Below are positions 1 through 11,135 of a DNA stretch of 64,000 bases, in pieces; the first letter of the stretch is position 1, and every line of letters starts with the position of its first letter. Location: contig CAXAMN010021584.1 of the NCBI GenBank assembly GCA_963970005.1, positions 1,883,558 through 1,947,557 of the forward strand, in the 5' to 3' direction. The DNA comes from Durusdinium trenchii (lineage: Eukaryota > Sar > Dinophyceae > Suessiales > Symbiodiniaceae). The notes beneath the pieces were generated by a model. That model searched no databases and was not told where the DNA came from. It worked only from the letters and a program-made list of their open reading frames with translations. A program made the position numbers and the translations under genes.

Positions 1-173
1 CGAAATAGTTTCTGAATACGACGAAATAGTTTCTGAATACGACGAAAAGAGTTTCTGAATACGACGAAATAGTTTCTGAATACAAGAGTTTCTGAATACA
101 ACGAAATAGTTTCTGAATACAACGAAATAGTTTCTGAAGACTAGTTTCTGAATACAGTGCAGTTTCTGAATCC
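1..173. repeat. Tandem array of a ~21-bp unit at the window edge
   Basis: About eight degenerate copies of a unit containing AGTTTCTGAATAC, separated by CGACGAAAT-type spacers. The first copies are 21 bp apart; later ones are shortened to about 17-20 bp. The array runs off the left edge, so its full size is unknown. No coding role is visible, because the unit carries TAG and TGA in several frames. Confidence 0.9.
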
Positions 174-1992
174 GACTTTGTTCAAAGGAAGAGTGGAGTC
201 ACAGCTTGATAGAACGGCAGGTACGCAGGGCTGATCGGGCCCTGCTTCCCACTCCCGCCCACAGCTTCGTTGCGTGTGGTAGGGCGGGAGTGCTACACGC
301 CCCTGCCTGTGTAAAGTGGAAAGAGTGGTGGTGAAAGACCCTTTGTCCAGGGTGGGACACACACACACACTTGGGAAGCTCGGACGGAGCTTACTGCATT
401 GGAATGGCTGAGATCATCATGCCATACGACTGTTTCTGCATCACTGCTGAACGGAGGCATATGGATCCGCGGCCCAATCCGCTTCACGGAGCATCCACAG
501 CTGTCTTCGTTGGTTTGCAGAACTGCGGACTCCCTGCTGCCCCCTGGTTCTTTAATTACGACTGTGTCGAAAGTCCAAAGCCCTTAGAAGCATGGTTTGA
601 CACATGACACGCATGATCCAAGTACGAGGTCTTGTCCGTTGACACAGCTATCGCATTCGCTCTGGATTTAACGCCCTCGCCTGCTCGCACCAGGAGACCC
701 TCCTTCTCCCCACCGATGATGCGCCACATGGCTCCATGCGGCGAAGGTCCGACTTCGAGCGACCCCCCAAGCGGGCCAAGCGGCGGAGGGGAGAACCCCC
801 CACCAGATGGTCAACCTGAATCTGGAGACTGTATGGCTACAAGCTCGAAAGTCAAAGGAGCACGTGCATCCGCAAAGTGAAATTCAATGAGCATCCGCAA
901 AGTTTGATCACTGTGTTCCTCCTTATTGCAATTGAATATACTAGCCACATGCTAGCCACCGGCAGTAGGTACTTCTGCACTGTCTCCTGGTTGCACTGTC
1001 TCAGGCTTGAAGCCTACACGCTGCTCCAGTCAAACTTTTCCTGAGTGAAGAGAACTAAAACAATCATCAAACAGAAGACAATGCTACTTAAGATGTGAGA
1101 TCCGTTCAGGGATGAACGGAATTCCACTTCAAGTCAACATAAGCCAACATGAATCATAAAGCTTAACTTTGAAGGACATCACAAAAGGTTTGACTGATAT
1201 GCATCAGTAACAGTGGATGATGATGGTTAGTAAAGGCCTTGTTAAACAATAGTGATAATGTGTGCTCATTGTTTACAGACTGTTACAGGTAATAGGACCC
1301 CCAAAGATATAATTATTGAAACACAAACCCTAAGTCATTGGCGGTGAGAATTGTACTCAAACATTGCCGGCGACTTCAGCACCAAATGGATAAGATAAGA
1401 TAAATAATGTGTAATGTGACCGTAACCAAGTACAAACATTCTGACCCTACAAAGTTACTACCGTAACATACTGCAACTTGACGTCAGACATTTTCTTGCT
1501 CCTCCCCGCACAAAAATACACTGAGCAACCTTGGTTTCGCACAGCGAACAAATTCATTCCTTTCTTCCCAGATAAAAGGTTTCATGTTCAGCTCTGAAGG
1601 AATTGAGCGAGGCATGTCAGGTGATATGCATCGATCTGCCGTGTTTTCTCGTTCTGAAGACACCCTGCAGCGGGATTTTGGCGATGGGCACCCCGACGGA
1701 GTGACCGGTGACTCCACGGTCTGGGCCGGGAAGATCGGGAAAAAAACCAGCTAGACTTGCTAACCGAAACTGAGGCTTAACAGGGCAGCTTAAAAGGACT
1801 TGAATATGATTGGATGATGGTGTTTGAATGTTTTTGGATTGTTTTTGGATGGAGTTGACAACTTGCAAACTACTGTTGTGAGCTCTCAAGCGTGCCCGGT
1901 TGACTCGCATCTTCACTCCCAAGCACAAACTGGCTTTGCATCAAGGACCAGTCAATCACAACCCCAACCTTGTATTTGCTGGGTGTCACTGT
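174..1992. other. Non-coding stretch, no gene recognised
   Basis: Only short open frames on both strands with no recognisable motif. A short CA microsatellite lies at about 358-373. Positions 680-830 are more GC-rich than the rest, without a recognisable peptide. Confidence 0.5.
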
Positions 1993-2028
1993 CTGACTGA
2001 CTGACTGACTGACTGACTGACTGACTGA
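1993..2028. repeat. (CTGA)9 microsatellite
   Basis: Nine perfect copies of the tetranucleotide CTGA. The minus-strand frame through it reads as a Ser-Val-Ser-Gln run, which is a by-product of the repeat. Confidence 0.95.
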
Positions 2029-3590
2029 TGCGTCAGACCCTTTTGAGAGTTTAACAACTGACTCCCTCATTTTTTCTGGAAATCATGGTCAACCCTTTTC
2101 TACCTGTTCTATCCATGGTGGAGAAACCAACCCCTAACAAAAAGGTTGTCCAGGTTGTCATAGGTTGTCCAATGTTGTCCACTGTTGCTGGGTGACAAGT
2201 TGGCCTGATACCTCCATCTTCGATTTCAACGGCAAACGGCCGGCTCGGCAGCGTTGGATTGATGGGTTGTGTGTAAGGTTCAATGCTTTCCTGGGATGGT
2301 AAGATCCTATCCTGATCTGGTCCAATCCACTACCATGTTTGAAGAATGGTTCAGGTCACTGAACAGTTCATAGTGGGAAGATTGTTCAGCAGAAAACATG
2401 TGGCCGAAAACAGTTTGAGTTTCTCCTTCCTGCAAAGAGGTTGTAGGGAAGCCTGCAGGAGTCTGGCCATTTATATAGCCCAGCACTAAATCAAATGCAA
2501 ACCAAAACACAAAAAAACATAAAAAACAAAAAACTGGGTGGTTTGTTCCTCCTCTTCAAGTCAGTTTACTCCCTGATCATACCTACTGATCCACTCCTTC
2601 CATACTCGTGACACTGGCCATCCACTTTCCCACGTCCCGCCGCCTCCAGTGACTCGAGCGATCCTGCCCAACGTGCAAAGCTTGCGGCAGAAAAGAACGA
2701 CACATCAGGAAAACGAGACAACTAGCTCAAGTGTATTCGAGTGTCGAGACGCCACTTGGACTCCCTTCGAACTTGTGGCCCCTCTTCTCTTTTTGCCATC
2801 GTGGCCCCTCGAATCATCACCCTCTCAATCATCTTACAGAGTGTTGGCTCCAACCAATGCCAACCACAACTGAAAACCACACGTTTGACCTTCGGATACC
2901 TGAGAGTCAACGCCTTGACCTTTGGTCAACAGGTTGCTTTCAGGATCTTTCAGGCGTGTCACATGCTATCCCTGATATATTTTGCCATTTAAACGGAATC
3001 AAAGGTTCAACTTCACTCAACGCTAGTTTCATCTAGTTTCCTTTTCCTCCACAAACACCTCCTCCACAGGAAGGGATTCCATGATGGAACTGATGTTGAG
3101 GGCCGGGCAACTCACTCGTCATGTTTCTTGTCGACATTCCCTTTGAATTGTCGACATTACATTTTAAGCGAGAGACTTGCCCACACCATGGTTTCAGAGC
3201 TGTAATACTTCTTGAATCACTGTGTTGAGGATATTGGCATGATTTCTATTCTAGGTATCTTGATGATCTTGATGATCTTGCTGTCTCCTTGAACATGTTT
3301 GATTGTAAAAAATAATTCCCTAAGACTCAAGGACCCTCAAAGGTGAAGGTTTCGTTCGGGTCCAAACCCCTGCGCTCTGCAGGGTCAAACGCCTCCAGAA
3401 GTGGTCCAATGATTTTTAGGGTGCTGGATTTTTTGCACAACCAACCACGTTCCACCACCAACCCCCTTTCCACGGACCGCCTCGTGACCGCCCCGCCGAG
3501 CTCGTCGGTCGCGAGGCGCGCGAGGTCGTGACCTGCACGGCGACCGAACCGCATGGCATGTCTCGTAGCTCGGTTTACTCAGGGTTCATA
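2029..3590. other. Non-coding stretch with a short GTTGTCC cluster
   Basis: Four imperfect copies of GTTGTCC(A) lie at 2144-2190. A GATCTTGAT triplication lies near 3258-3285. The GC-rich block 3331-3555 has an open minus-strand frame of about 75 codons whose peptide I do not recognise. Nothing else is visible. Confidence 0.5.
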
Positions 3591-3670
3591 TAGCTTCTTG
3601 TTACTACTAGTAAGGCACTTGTTACTACTAGCGATGCACTTGTTCCTAATAGCTTCTTGTTACTACTAGT
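3591..3670 (-). repeat. CTACTAG-rich dispersed repeat, copy 1
   Basis: Modules CTTCTTGTTACTACTAGT, AAGGCACTTGTTACTACTAG and GCGATGCACTTGTTCC follow one another. The same modules occur at 7438-7535, 11053-11135, 21436-21544 and 43802-43887. I label this orientation minus relative to the 21.4-kb copy. No coding function is visible. Confidence 0.8.
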
Positions 3671-6600
3671 GTGGGTTATATAATTGAAAGGTTCCTATAG
3701 TCCCTAAAGTTACACTGACAGTCGCTGACCAGGGTACAAATGTAATGTCTTAGGGTAAAGATAGTAAAGTGTTTGACGATGTTTGACACCATTCATGTAG
3801 CATTTACTTTTCCAATCAAATCTAAGAGACTCGAATCAATTCTTTCAGAAGCAAACATGTATACATGTATGAAAGAAAATTGGACTCTTCGGGTCAGGGG
3901 CAGGAACATGTGATTTTCTTGATTTTTTCATTAGATCTGACACGATCTGACGTTTGGAGATGGTTTTTTCATGCTTGTTTCCCTCTCACTCCACTGTGGT
4001 CCACCACTGGTCCATCCAGCCGGCCGAACCAAGAACCTCCGGGCGGCCGCACCGACTTCATTGACTTCATCGAGGAGTTCGAAACGACTCCTGGCTCAGT
4101 CGAGGCGTTTGGAATCGGTACAGGTGATGCCAACGGTATTTCCTGCGGAGACACGGTGTTTCCCGTGTCTGATTGGTGCGACGAAAGTAGGGAATGAGGG
4201 TGGCTCGATTGGGGGCGCATTCCCTCATTCCCTGCTGGCCTACCAAGCACCAGCCTGATGAACTGCATTTTTGTTCAAAAAATTGAATCGTTGCCCCATG
4301 CCGAGCAAATCTCGATCTAATCTAGCCTTTCATGATGAAGCCAATCTCCCTCACATCGCAGGATTCCCGCGGGAAACAACTGTTTCTTTTAGACGTTCGT
4401 GGATGCAAACCTGACGATAAACCAATTTGCACTGAACAGATCTAGACAATATGAACTGCAATCCGACACAATTTGGAGATCCTCTTCACCTCTTGGGTGG
4501 TCTGCGCTTTAAAACCACTCTCAAAACTTTAGAAGTACCTCCTCTGGAAAAGACCTCACCGCACACCATACACACGCAATTTGATTTGGGCCAACACTCC
4601 AATGTTTCGGAATGTTTGCAGTGTTTTGTGTTCACATGACCCCAGCAAAACCATCGGTGGGTTATAGTGATGGGTTGTTAGGTGGTTGGCAAGTAGAACA
4701 GTACGCGATGCTCCAAGCCGACTCCTTCCCATGTGAGAATGTGGCGCACGGTTTCAGTTTTCATCAAAAACCTGAGTGCCATGAGCTCAGCGAGCAGCAT
4801 CACCGCATCAGCACGCTCTGCAGATCGCAGGGCAGTTTCAAACGTAACCCCAAATTACGTGGCGAACCATGTCACGTTCTGGCCAACCGGCAGGCTCAGA
4901 TGATTGAAAAGGTTTGTGGGCGCTGTTGTTGCAAGCTTCTTTGTTTTCCTTTCCTCCTTGGCCTTGCTTGGCGCGGCCAATTTAGTTGATCTGCCTCCTA
5001 GCTTCTCTTGGCTTGACCGCCGTTTCATTTGGACCTATTGACGCCTTCAATGATTCAACGTGGCTCATAGCTTTTGCTGGGGAAACTGGTTCAGTATTCA
5101 ATGAGCCCTGCTACTAGTACTGCTGTTGCAAGTTGCAGCCACTGCTCAGCAGCGCCGATGCCGCCGCACAACAGCTGCGACAGCAGTGGCCGCACAACAG
5201 CTGCGCGGCAGAACCTTTGGACCATGAAAGCCTGTGGCTACAAAAGCGTGGTGGTTCTGGGCTGCTGAAGTACATGACGTTGCGCCTTTGCAACTCAGAG
5301 GTTGTGGTGGTTCTGTCCAAGAGTGGGTGTATCTCCCCAGTTTTTTGCACTTCTTCATCATGTGCTCAGCTGGCAGATTTGGTAACCCTCAGGCTCCTCA
5401 AAGAACAAGACAACATTCCTCATGTTTTGTCACTGCTGCTGCGGGTAAGATGACAGCGATTGTGACAGCAGTAGTTCAATGAAACGAGCAGCTCCCCAAA
5501 ATCTGAACCATGTGGACTTTTGCTACTTTTAAGCTTCCACCCCTTTGAAGCTTCCACCCCTTGGAGCGGCCTCTGATGACAAATTCGGTCACCTTCACCT
5601 TTGAAGCACCCACACGTTGACTTGGAACTTGGGCCCTGTGAGCCCCTGACTTCGCCGCTGACACGCCGCTCTGCTGCTGCGAAAGGCGTCCTCGTGGTGA
5701 AATGGATCCGCCTGGCTGACGTCCGCTTGTTTTGCTCACGCAAAACAAAACGGACATACAATACAGCGGCCCATCAAGAAACATCGCCATTCCATTGCAA
5801 ACGTGAGCAACAAACACCATTAATAGCAAACAGCTTCTTGTTGTATCGTTCGCTCTCAAAGATTCTTTGTTTTGCACTGTTTTGGCAAGTTCCTGATCTT
5901 CTGAAAGAAAAACCCTTTCTTTTCTCCGCTTTGCCCAGCCTGACCGGCCGGAACTTTCCTTCTTCGAACGTGGAGCCGGTCGGCTCACCTGGCGGGAGAT
6001 CGTGTGGACGGGACCACGAGTGCGCCAATTCGAACGAATCGGCGAATGGTTTTAGAGTAGATGGCGCAACCACCAAAATGACTCTTTAGATCTCTTTAGG
6101 TAAGGGTAAGGGTCTTTCTTCCACCTTTTTGGGATTGTTTCATCTACTCTCAATCCACTGTGAGCCATCGAGTTCTCCACGATGCCTGTGCTCGCTCCAC
6201 GACCACCGCCTCTGTGGGCTGCATCTCTCCTGAAACAACGAGTCGGCCGCCCTCCGTTTGCTCCACCGCCAAAAACCAGCACGGGTGCTCTCTCATAAGG
6301 CCTCTGTTTTTAAGACCAAACAAATCAAGTGATGCAATATGATGCACTTAAAATCCCACAAATTCCCACAGTATCTTCTTGAATTTCGATCGTATCCCTT
6401 CTTGAATTCAATCTTGTTTGCAAGCGCGATGTAGGCATGACCTACCCACTGCTGCATTATTTCGGTGTGCTTATGGTGCATGTATTTGACGTTTTGGTAC
6501 ATTGGAGATCTACCACATGCACTCATGGGCCAGGGGTGGGCAATTATATAGGTAGCAAATCACTGCACAACATCGTGTAGCCCTCCAAACATGCGAAGGT

Positions 6601-7437
6601 TGACCCTAGTTAAAGGCATTAGGTTGGGTCAACCTGGCTGGTGTCACAGAACCAAAAGTTGTCACGGATGTATCATGTGCTGGCATCAATAGCACTGCGT
6701 CCTGCGCTTGATGTGCATTAAATAGGGCAGAGATGAAGAAGCGATCACCAAAGACTTGGCATGGTTTGACGTTCTGGAGCACCGTACCTTGTCACCACAG
6801 TGTGGTCTAAATGACTGTTCAGGTTTGCAGAGTCGTTGCCGTGTCAAAAAGAATCCGCATGGCCTGCAAGCTTTCTTTGATTCCCTTCGCTGCACGATGC
6901 AGCGCCTTGCTTCGTCCCCCGTCGACATGAGAACGCACGACTACCATGGCGACGGGATAGGGGGTCTGGGGGGTTCCAATCCTGAAGCCCACGAACCCAC
7001 CGGCGGGGTCCGTGGTGAGTCCAGCAGGCCTAGAGATGTTGGCCTCAAACCTGAAATCCAACTCCGGAGTCGACATGAGACATGGCGAAGGTGATGACGC
7101 GCGTTTGAGCCAGGTGGTGAAATCCTGGTGAAATCACAGTCACACCAAAGCTGACAGGCCACGTGCTGCAGCAGTTCAAGAAGGGACTGCTGGGACAAGC
7201 TCACTCGCAGTCTTTCAGGTGTGGAGATCATGGTCGGAGACAACCAATTGCTGGCCACTGGCCAATGATACAAATTTCAAAAATATTGGACGCGGGAATT
7301 GAAGATACTGAGTGTCGTTTTCAAATTCTACCAAAATGCATTCGCCATTCGCCAATAGCTATCATTGACTCGGAACTGTTACTCGTGAAAAAAGTCTCAA
7401 GTCTCAAAGTCTTGACAGGGCCTTTGACTAGGAATCA
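3671..7437. other. Non-coding stretch with GC-rich islands
   Basis: No gene is recognised. GC-rich islands at about 3985-4260, 5930-6060, 6160-6270 and 6895-7090 stand out from AT-richer flanks and could be exons. A 26-bp step duplication containing CCGCACAACAGCTGCG lies at 5164-5205. TTTGAAGCTTCCACCCC is doubled near 5523-5562. Confidence 0.45.
4020..4123 (+). other. Candidate single exon, product unknown
   Basis: A pyrimidine-rich tract precedes TCCATCCAG, and the block ends at CAG followed by GTGATG, so a 104-nt exon between an AG acceptor and a GT donor is possible. The open frame reads through with an acidic, aromatic-rich peptide (centre TDFIDFIEEFETTPGSVEAF). The composition is GC-rich against AT-rich flanks. 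There is no family match, no partner exon is identified, and dinoflagellate exons often begin with G after AG, which this does not. A weakly similar acidic Phe-repeat peptide is open on the minus strand near 47620-47720. Confidence 0.2.
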
Positions 7438-7535
7438 GAAGCTACTACTGTAGTAACAAAGGGCATCGCTACTAGGAGCAAGGACGATACGAACGGGGCG
7501 CTCCTGGCATCGCTACTAGGAACAAGAGGACGCTA
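7438..7535 (+). repeat. CTACTAG-rich dispersed repeat, copy 2
   Basis: Contains GCATCGCTACTAGGAGCAAG, then ACGAACGGGGCGCTCCTGGC, then CATCGCTACTAGGAACAAGA. The module order is nearly the same as at 21436-21544. Confidence 0.8.
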
Positions 7536-7918
7536 GCACTTGCTGCACATTGGTCAAGTTCATCATCCCCCAGATCTGTGCGCTGGAACATCCTGCAGCT
7601 CTGAAGGGAAGCGCAGGACCATCTGACTCTGGGTGATGCTACTGCCCTTGAGTCGGATGCAGCCCTACCAGGTAGACTTGACCTCTCACCTCTGAGTGGG
7701 CCCTGCCCATCTGGGTGGTCCTAAAACCGAAAAAAGATGCACCTTCACCTCGAGCAGCTTGGGATGAAGCTGCGTCACGAGGTTTCGACTCAAGCACGCC
7801 TGAGATGGGCCGGGCCCACCCGAGACTAATCGACCTGGTGAACACCGGCCTCAGTGGTGCCTCAGGCTTTGAGATGGCCCACATCCTCACATCTCCGGGC
7901 CCGTACAACATTGCGTGA
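7536..7918. other. Non-coding stretch, nothing recognised
   Basis: Short open frames on both strands, moderately GC-rich at 7740-7900. No motif is recognised. Confidence 0.4.
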
Positions 7919-8045
7919 TGGAACAAACGATGATCACTACGTTGATGGATCATGATTCGTCATGATCAACGTTTGTTCCATATGGCATCTAAGATGACGA
8001 TCCATATGGCCATATGGCATCCAACATGAATCGTCATCTTGTTCC
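7919..8045. repeat. Two adjacent hairpins inside an outer inverted repeat
   Basis: TGGAACAAACG (7919-7929) pairs with CGTTTGTTCCA (7970-7980), and inside it TTGAT..ATCATGA pairs with TCATGATCAA around a TTCG loop. A 12-nt insert interrupts the left arm. Next, AAGATGACGAT (7991-8001) pairs with ATCGTCATCTT (8030-8040), enclosing the perfect palindrome CCATATGGCCATATGG (8002-8017). Finally GGAACAA (7920-7926) also matches TTGTTCC (8039-8045), bracketing the whole. This resembles a fold-back element. I see no clear target duplication. Confidence 0.75.
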
Positions 8046-11000
8046 TTCAAAAAAAGGCCTTAAGAAGGGAAGTGTTTGTTGATGCGTTCTTCTTCTTTCT
8101 CTTTTTTCCAAATGGCATCGGCTGCTCTTGTCCACCCGTCCTCGTCTCAACGGTCCAGACACCCGTGCCTGGCGGGTGTCGAAATCTCGGTTGCGGGGCC
8201 AATTGGCCCCGTTCTGCGGTTAGTGTGGTGTCCACAAAACATCCTCTCAAGTGAAAACCACACTAAACAATATCACTGACATGGCCAACTCCTCAGGAAA
8301 TGCACCGTCGCCAACTCTAGACAACCGTTTTTCTCTCGAATTGGCTCGTGCTCTTCAGCATTCCACGGAACTGTGGGTGGAGAATTGGAGAAGCTTGCCA
8401 ACTCTAGACTGCAACATGCTGCAACTCTGTGGCTCTGCTGCTATTTGCATCGTTTCAACATCCCACCTTTGGAACCGCACGCTCCTGGGCCTGGGCAAAA
8501 GAATGTGTCTCGTCGGGACAAGGGGTTGACACCTGCATTTGGTTGGGACCTGCCACAAAGACAATATCATGCAGACTTTTGAATAATAACACCCAAATGG
8601 TAAAACCTATTCATACTTTTTAAACGTGTACTAATCAAGAGTCCACATTGATGTTCTTAAATATATCTGTGGGGTTGGTGCGGGCATGAGCCGCTCATCA
8701 TACCTGGCTGGTTTGACCGCAGGTGCCAAACATTGCCAAAACAAAGAACCAGCATGTTGCGACTCTTCAATGACCGTTTCATGGCTTCTCTTGTGCATCT
8801 GTTTGCCCTCAATCTGGATTTCATGCAAAAAAGCACTTTAAAAAAACGAACAATGCTTCTGCATGTGATTATGGGTAACCTGGTGTTGCACCTTGCTCCG
8901 TCAGGGGTTTGGAAACTTCTCCCGGGCTCCAGAAGGATCCACGCCTGTGGCGCCTCGGAGATGGGCTCCGGGTGCTCCTGACGTGCATCGCGTCGATCTC
9001 GGCATGGCGTCGATTCGAAACTCCCTCACTCAGCGGTTTGCGTTGAAACAGCCGCCGGGGCAGGGGGAATCAATTCCAAACTGCCAGTGAGCATCCCTGA
9101 GTCCTTCGTTTCAGGGACAGGCGCTGGTGGCTCTGCCATGTCACCCGCACGCCTGCATGTTTCAGGAAGGACACATAGGGACGCCGGATTCCGGGTTTCC
9201 GGTATGAGTCATTTAGGATGTGCTTCAATGCCCTAGGGGCCTATAGAGTACAGTACTGGCCGTCATGAGGCCAGCTTTTTTGACTTTCTAAATGCAATTG
9301 CCTGAAACAACATCTGTTCCGGATAAAGCAGCGACCAAAGCAAAGAGTTCGACCAGCAATTGATGGTGATGGTGCCACATTGCGGCTCGTGTGCCCATCC
9401 ACTGGATTGGTAAATCAGAATATGCCCTCCTGCTTCTATGCAGGAGAAGTAGGTGTCAACAACGGTGTCCCACAGCCGCTTTCTCAATTTCCCATCTCTG
9501 TCCCAGGCTACTCACACTAAGGTCCTTTCTTTTGAGGTGGTTGAAAAGCAGGGCCGGGTCCCCCTGTGTTTAAAAGAGGATGGACCCTCAGGGCCCCTCA
9601 AATCAACCTAATTGCCTTTCAACATCATCTGGTTGATCATAGTGGACGGCACAGTTGACACAAAGCTTACCCAGTTCAAATTATTTGAGTTGGGGTTTGC
9701 ATGTCTGGTAGTCAGATTCTCCTCGCTGGACCAAGAACGTCTCTTCGCCCGCCCTTGACCCCCCAGTTGGACACACCAATTAAACATCCCAAGAACACCC
9801 ACATAGAGACCCCAAGAGAAGACCTTGGTCCCAAACGTGATTCTGTTGTTTTCCCCTTGAAGGCCTCCTCCGGACCGCTCCGTCGCGCGCGGCCTCTTGA
9901 GGACTGGTGAGATTAAGCTGGGCTTCTCAGTGATCTGAGCGTCGAATGGCGCTGAGCGTCGGTTAGGTGTCCGAAGAAGGCAGGTCGACAGTCCTGTGGA
10001 CAGTCATGTGGACAGATAGGTAGATGAGTACTGGCTAGGGGTTTCTCCAAGTCCGGATTTGAGGAATTCAGTGTGGTGGTTTCGCGACACAATACTTATA
10101 TAAAGTGAACAGGATTTTTGAACATAATAACAAAATCTATTACTTTTCTCTCGGCGGGTAAGGCTCAAAAGGTAAAAGCTTGGTACAGTATCTCATGGAA
10201 GGACCTATTTGGGGCTTTAGAGGAACAATGAGGAACATGAGTCTGCCAAAGGAACCCACTTTCGAACCAACAAATGCGTTGGACTGCCCAAAGGAGTCCC
10301 TTTCTGGAGGAAGGGGTTGAAGTAAGCATGCCATTCTGACGATTCTGATGGGCTGTAACAAAAAGGAACACAATGTCTTGAACCAGCTTGTCATCCCAAA
10401 CAAGTATTGTTCAACAACAACACAAAACAACCTTGGGTGGGCATACCATGCCATGGTCCTCGGGGGATGACCAGAAGCGTCATCTGACACATGTGACGTC
10501 ATTTGACGTGTGATCCATCGACCGCTGTGGGGCTCCATCCGTCGTCGGTCCGTTGCGGGTCCGTCAGCATGTCGACCTTCGACGGTCCCTGCAGCTCATC
10601 CAGCTACGAAGGTCAAACGCTCCACACAACAGCCACAGAACCAGTAAGTTAAACGCTTGATCAATAAACCCTCCCCCATTCAGATTGAAAAAACACACCT
10701 CTTGACTCTTGACGTCTTGATATATAATATGTTATTTATATACACAGTATAGTATATATGCTTGATGAATCACAGAGTCCACCTTAGTTGGAGCTCCTGG
10801 GGGCCTTCCCCGTGGTGCCCCTGGGCCTGGCAGACCGGTCGACGCGCGTTTGACGCCCGTGCCCGCGGTGCCCGCCTTGCCGCTGCTGTTCCTTGGAGAT
10901 GGCGGCCACGCCGAACTGATGGCGCTGATGGACCCCACGTTACAAAGCACTAAAGCATTGACCCGCTTTCGTTGCCAAGATTGTTCAAGTCATCCCCATC

Positions 11001-11052
11001 TCAAATTGCCAAGTGCATCAACTCTCTCCATCCCTTGTATATTTTCATATAT
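8046..11052. other. Non-coding stretch, no gene recognised
   Basis: Only short frames without recognisable motifs. A GC-rich island lies at 10790-10940, preceded by an AT-rich block with a TATACACAGTATA-type motif at 10735-10760. Nothing else is visible. Confidence 0.45.
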
Positions 11053-11135
11053 TATCCATAGTAGTGATGCCCTTGTTACTATAGTAGCTTCTTGTTACCA
11101 GTAAGGCCAGGAGCTACGTTCGTAGCGATGCCCTG
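11053..11135 (-). repeat. CTACTAG-rich dispersed repeat, copy 3
   Basis: GATGCCCTTGTTACTATAG, TAGCTTCTTGTTACCAGTAA and GGCCAGGAGCTACGTTCGTA reproduce the modules of the other copies in the opposite orientation to the 21.4-kb copy. Confidence 0.75.

Noticed and set aside
1..173. CRISPR-like array of short repeats
   Set aside because: Units are directly tandem without unique spacers, and the genome looks eukaryotic. The same applies to the 21-bp minisatellites.
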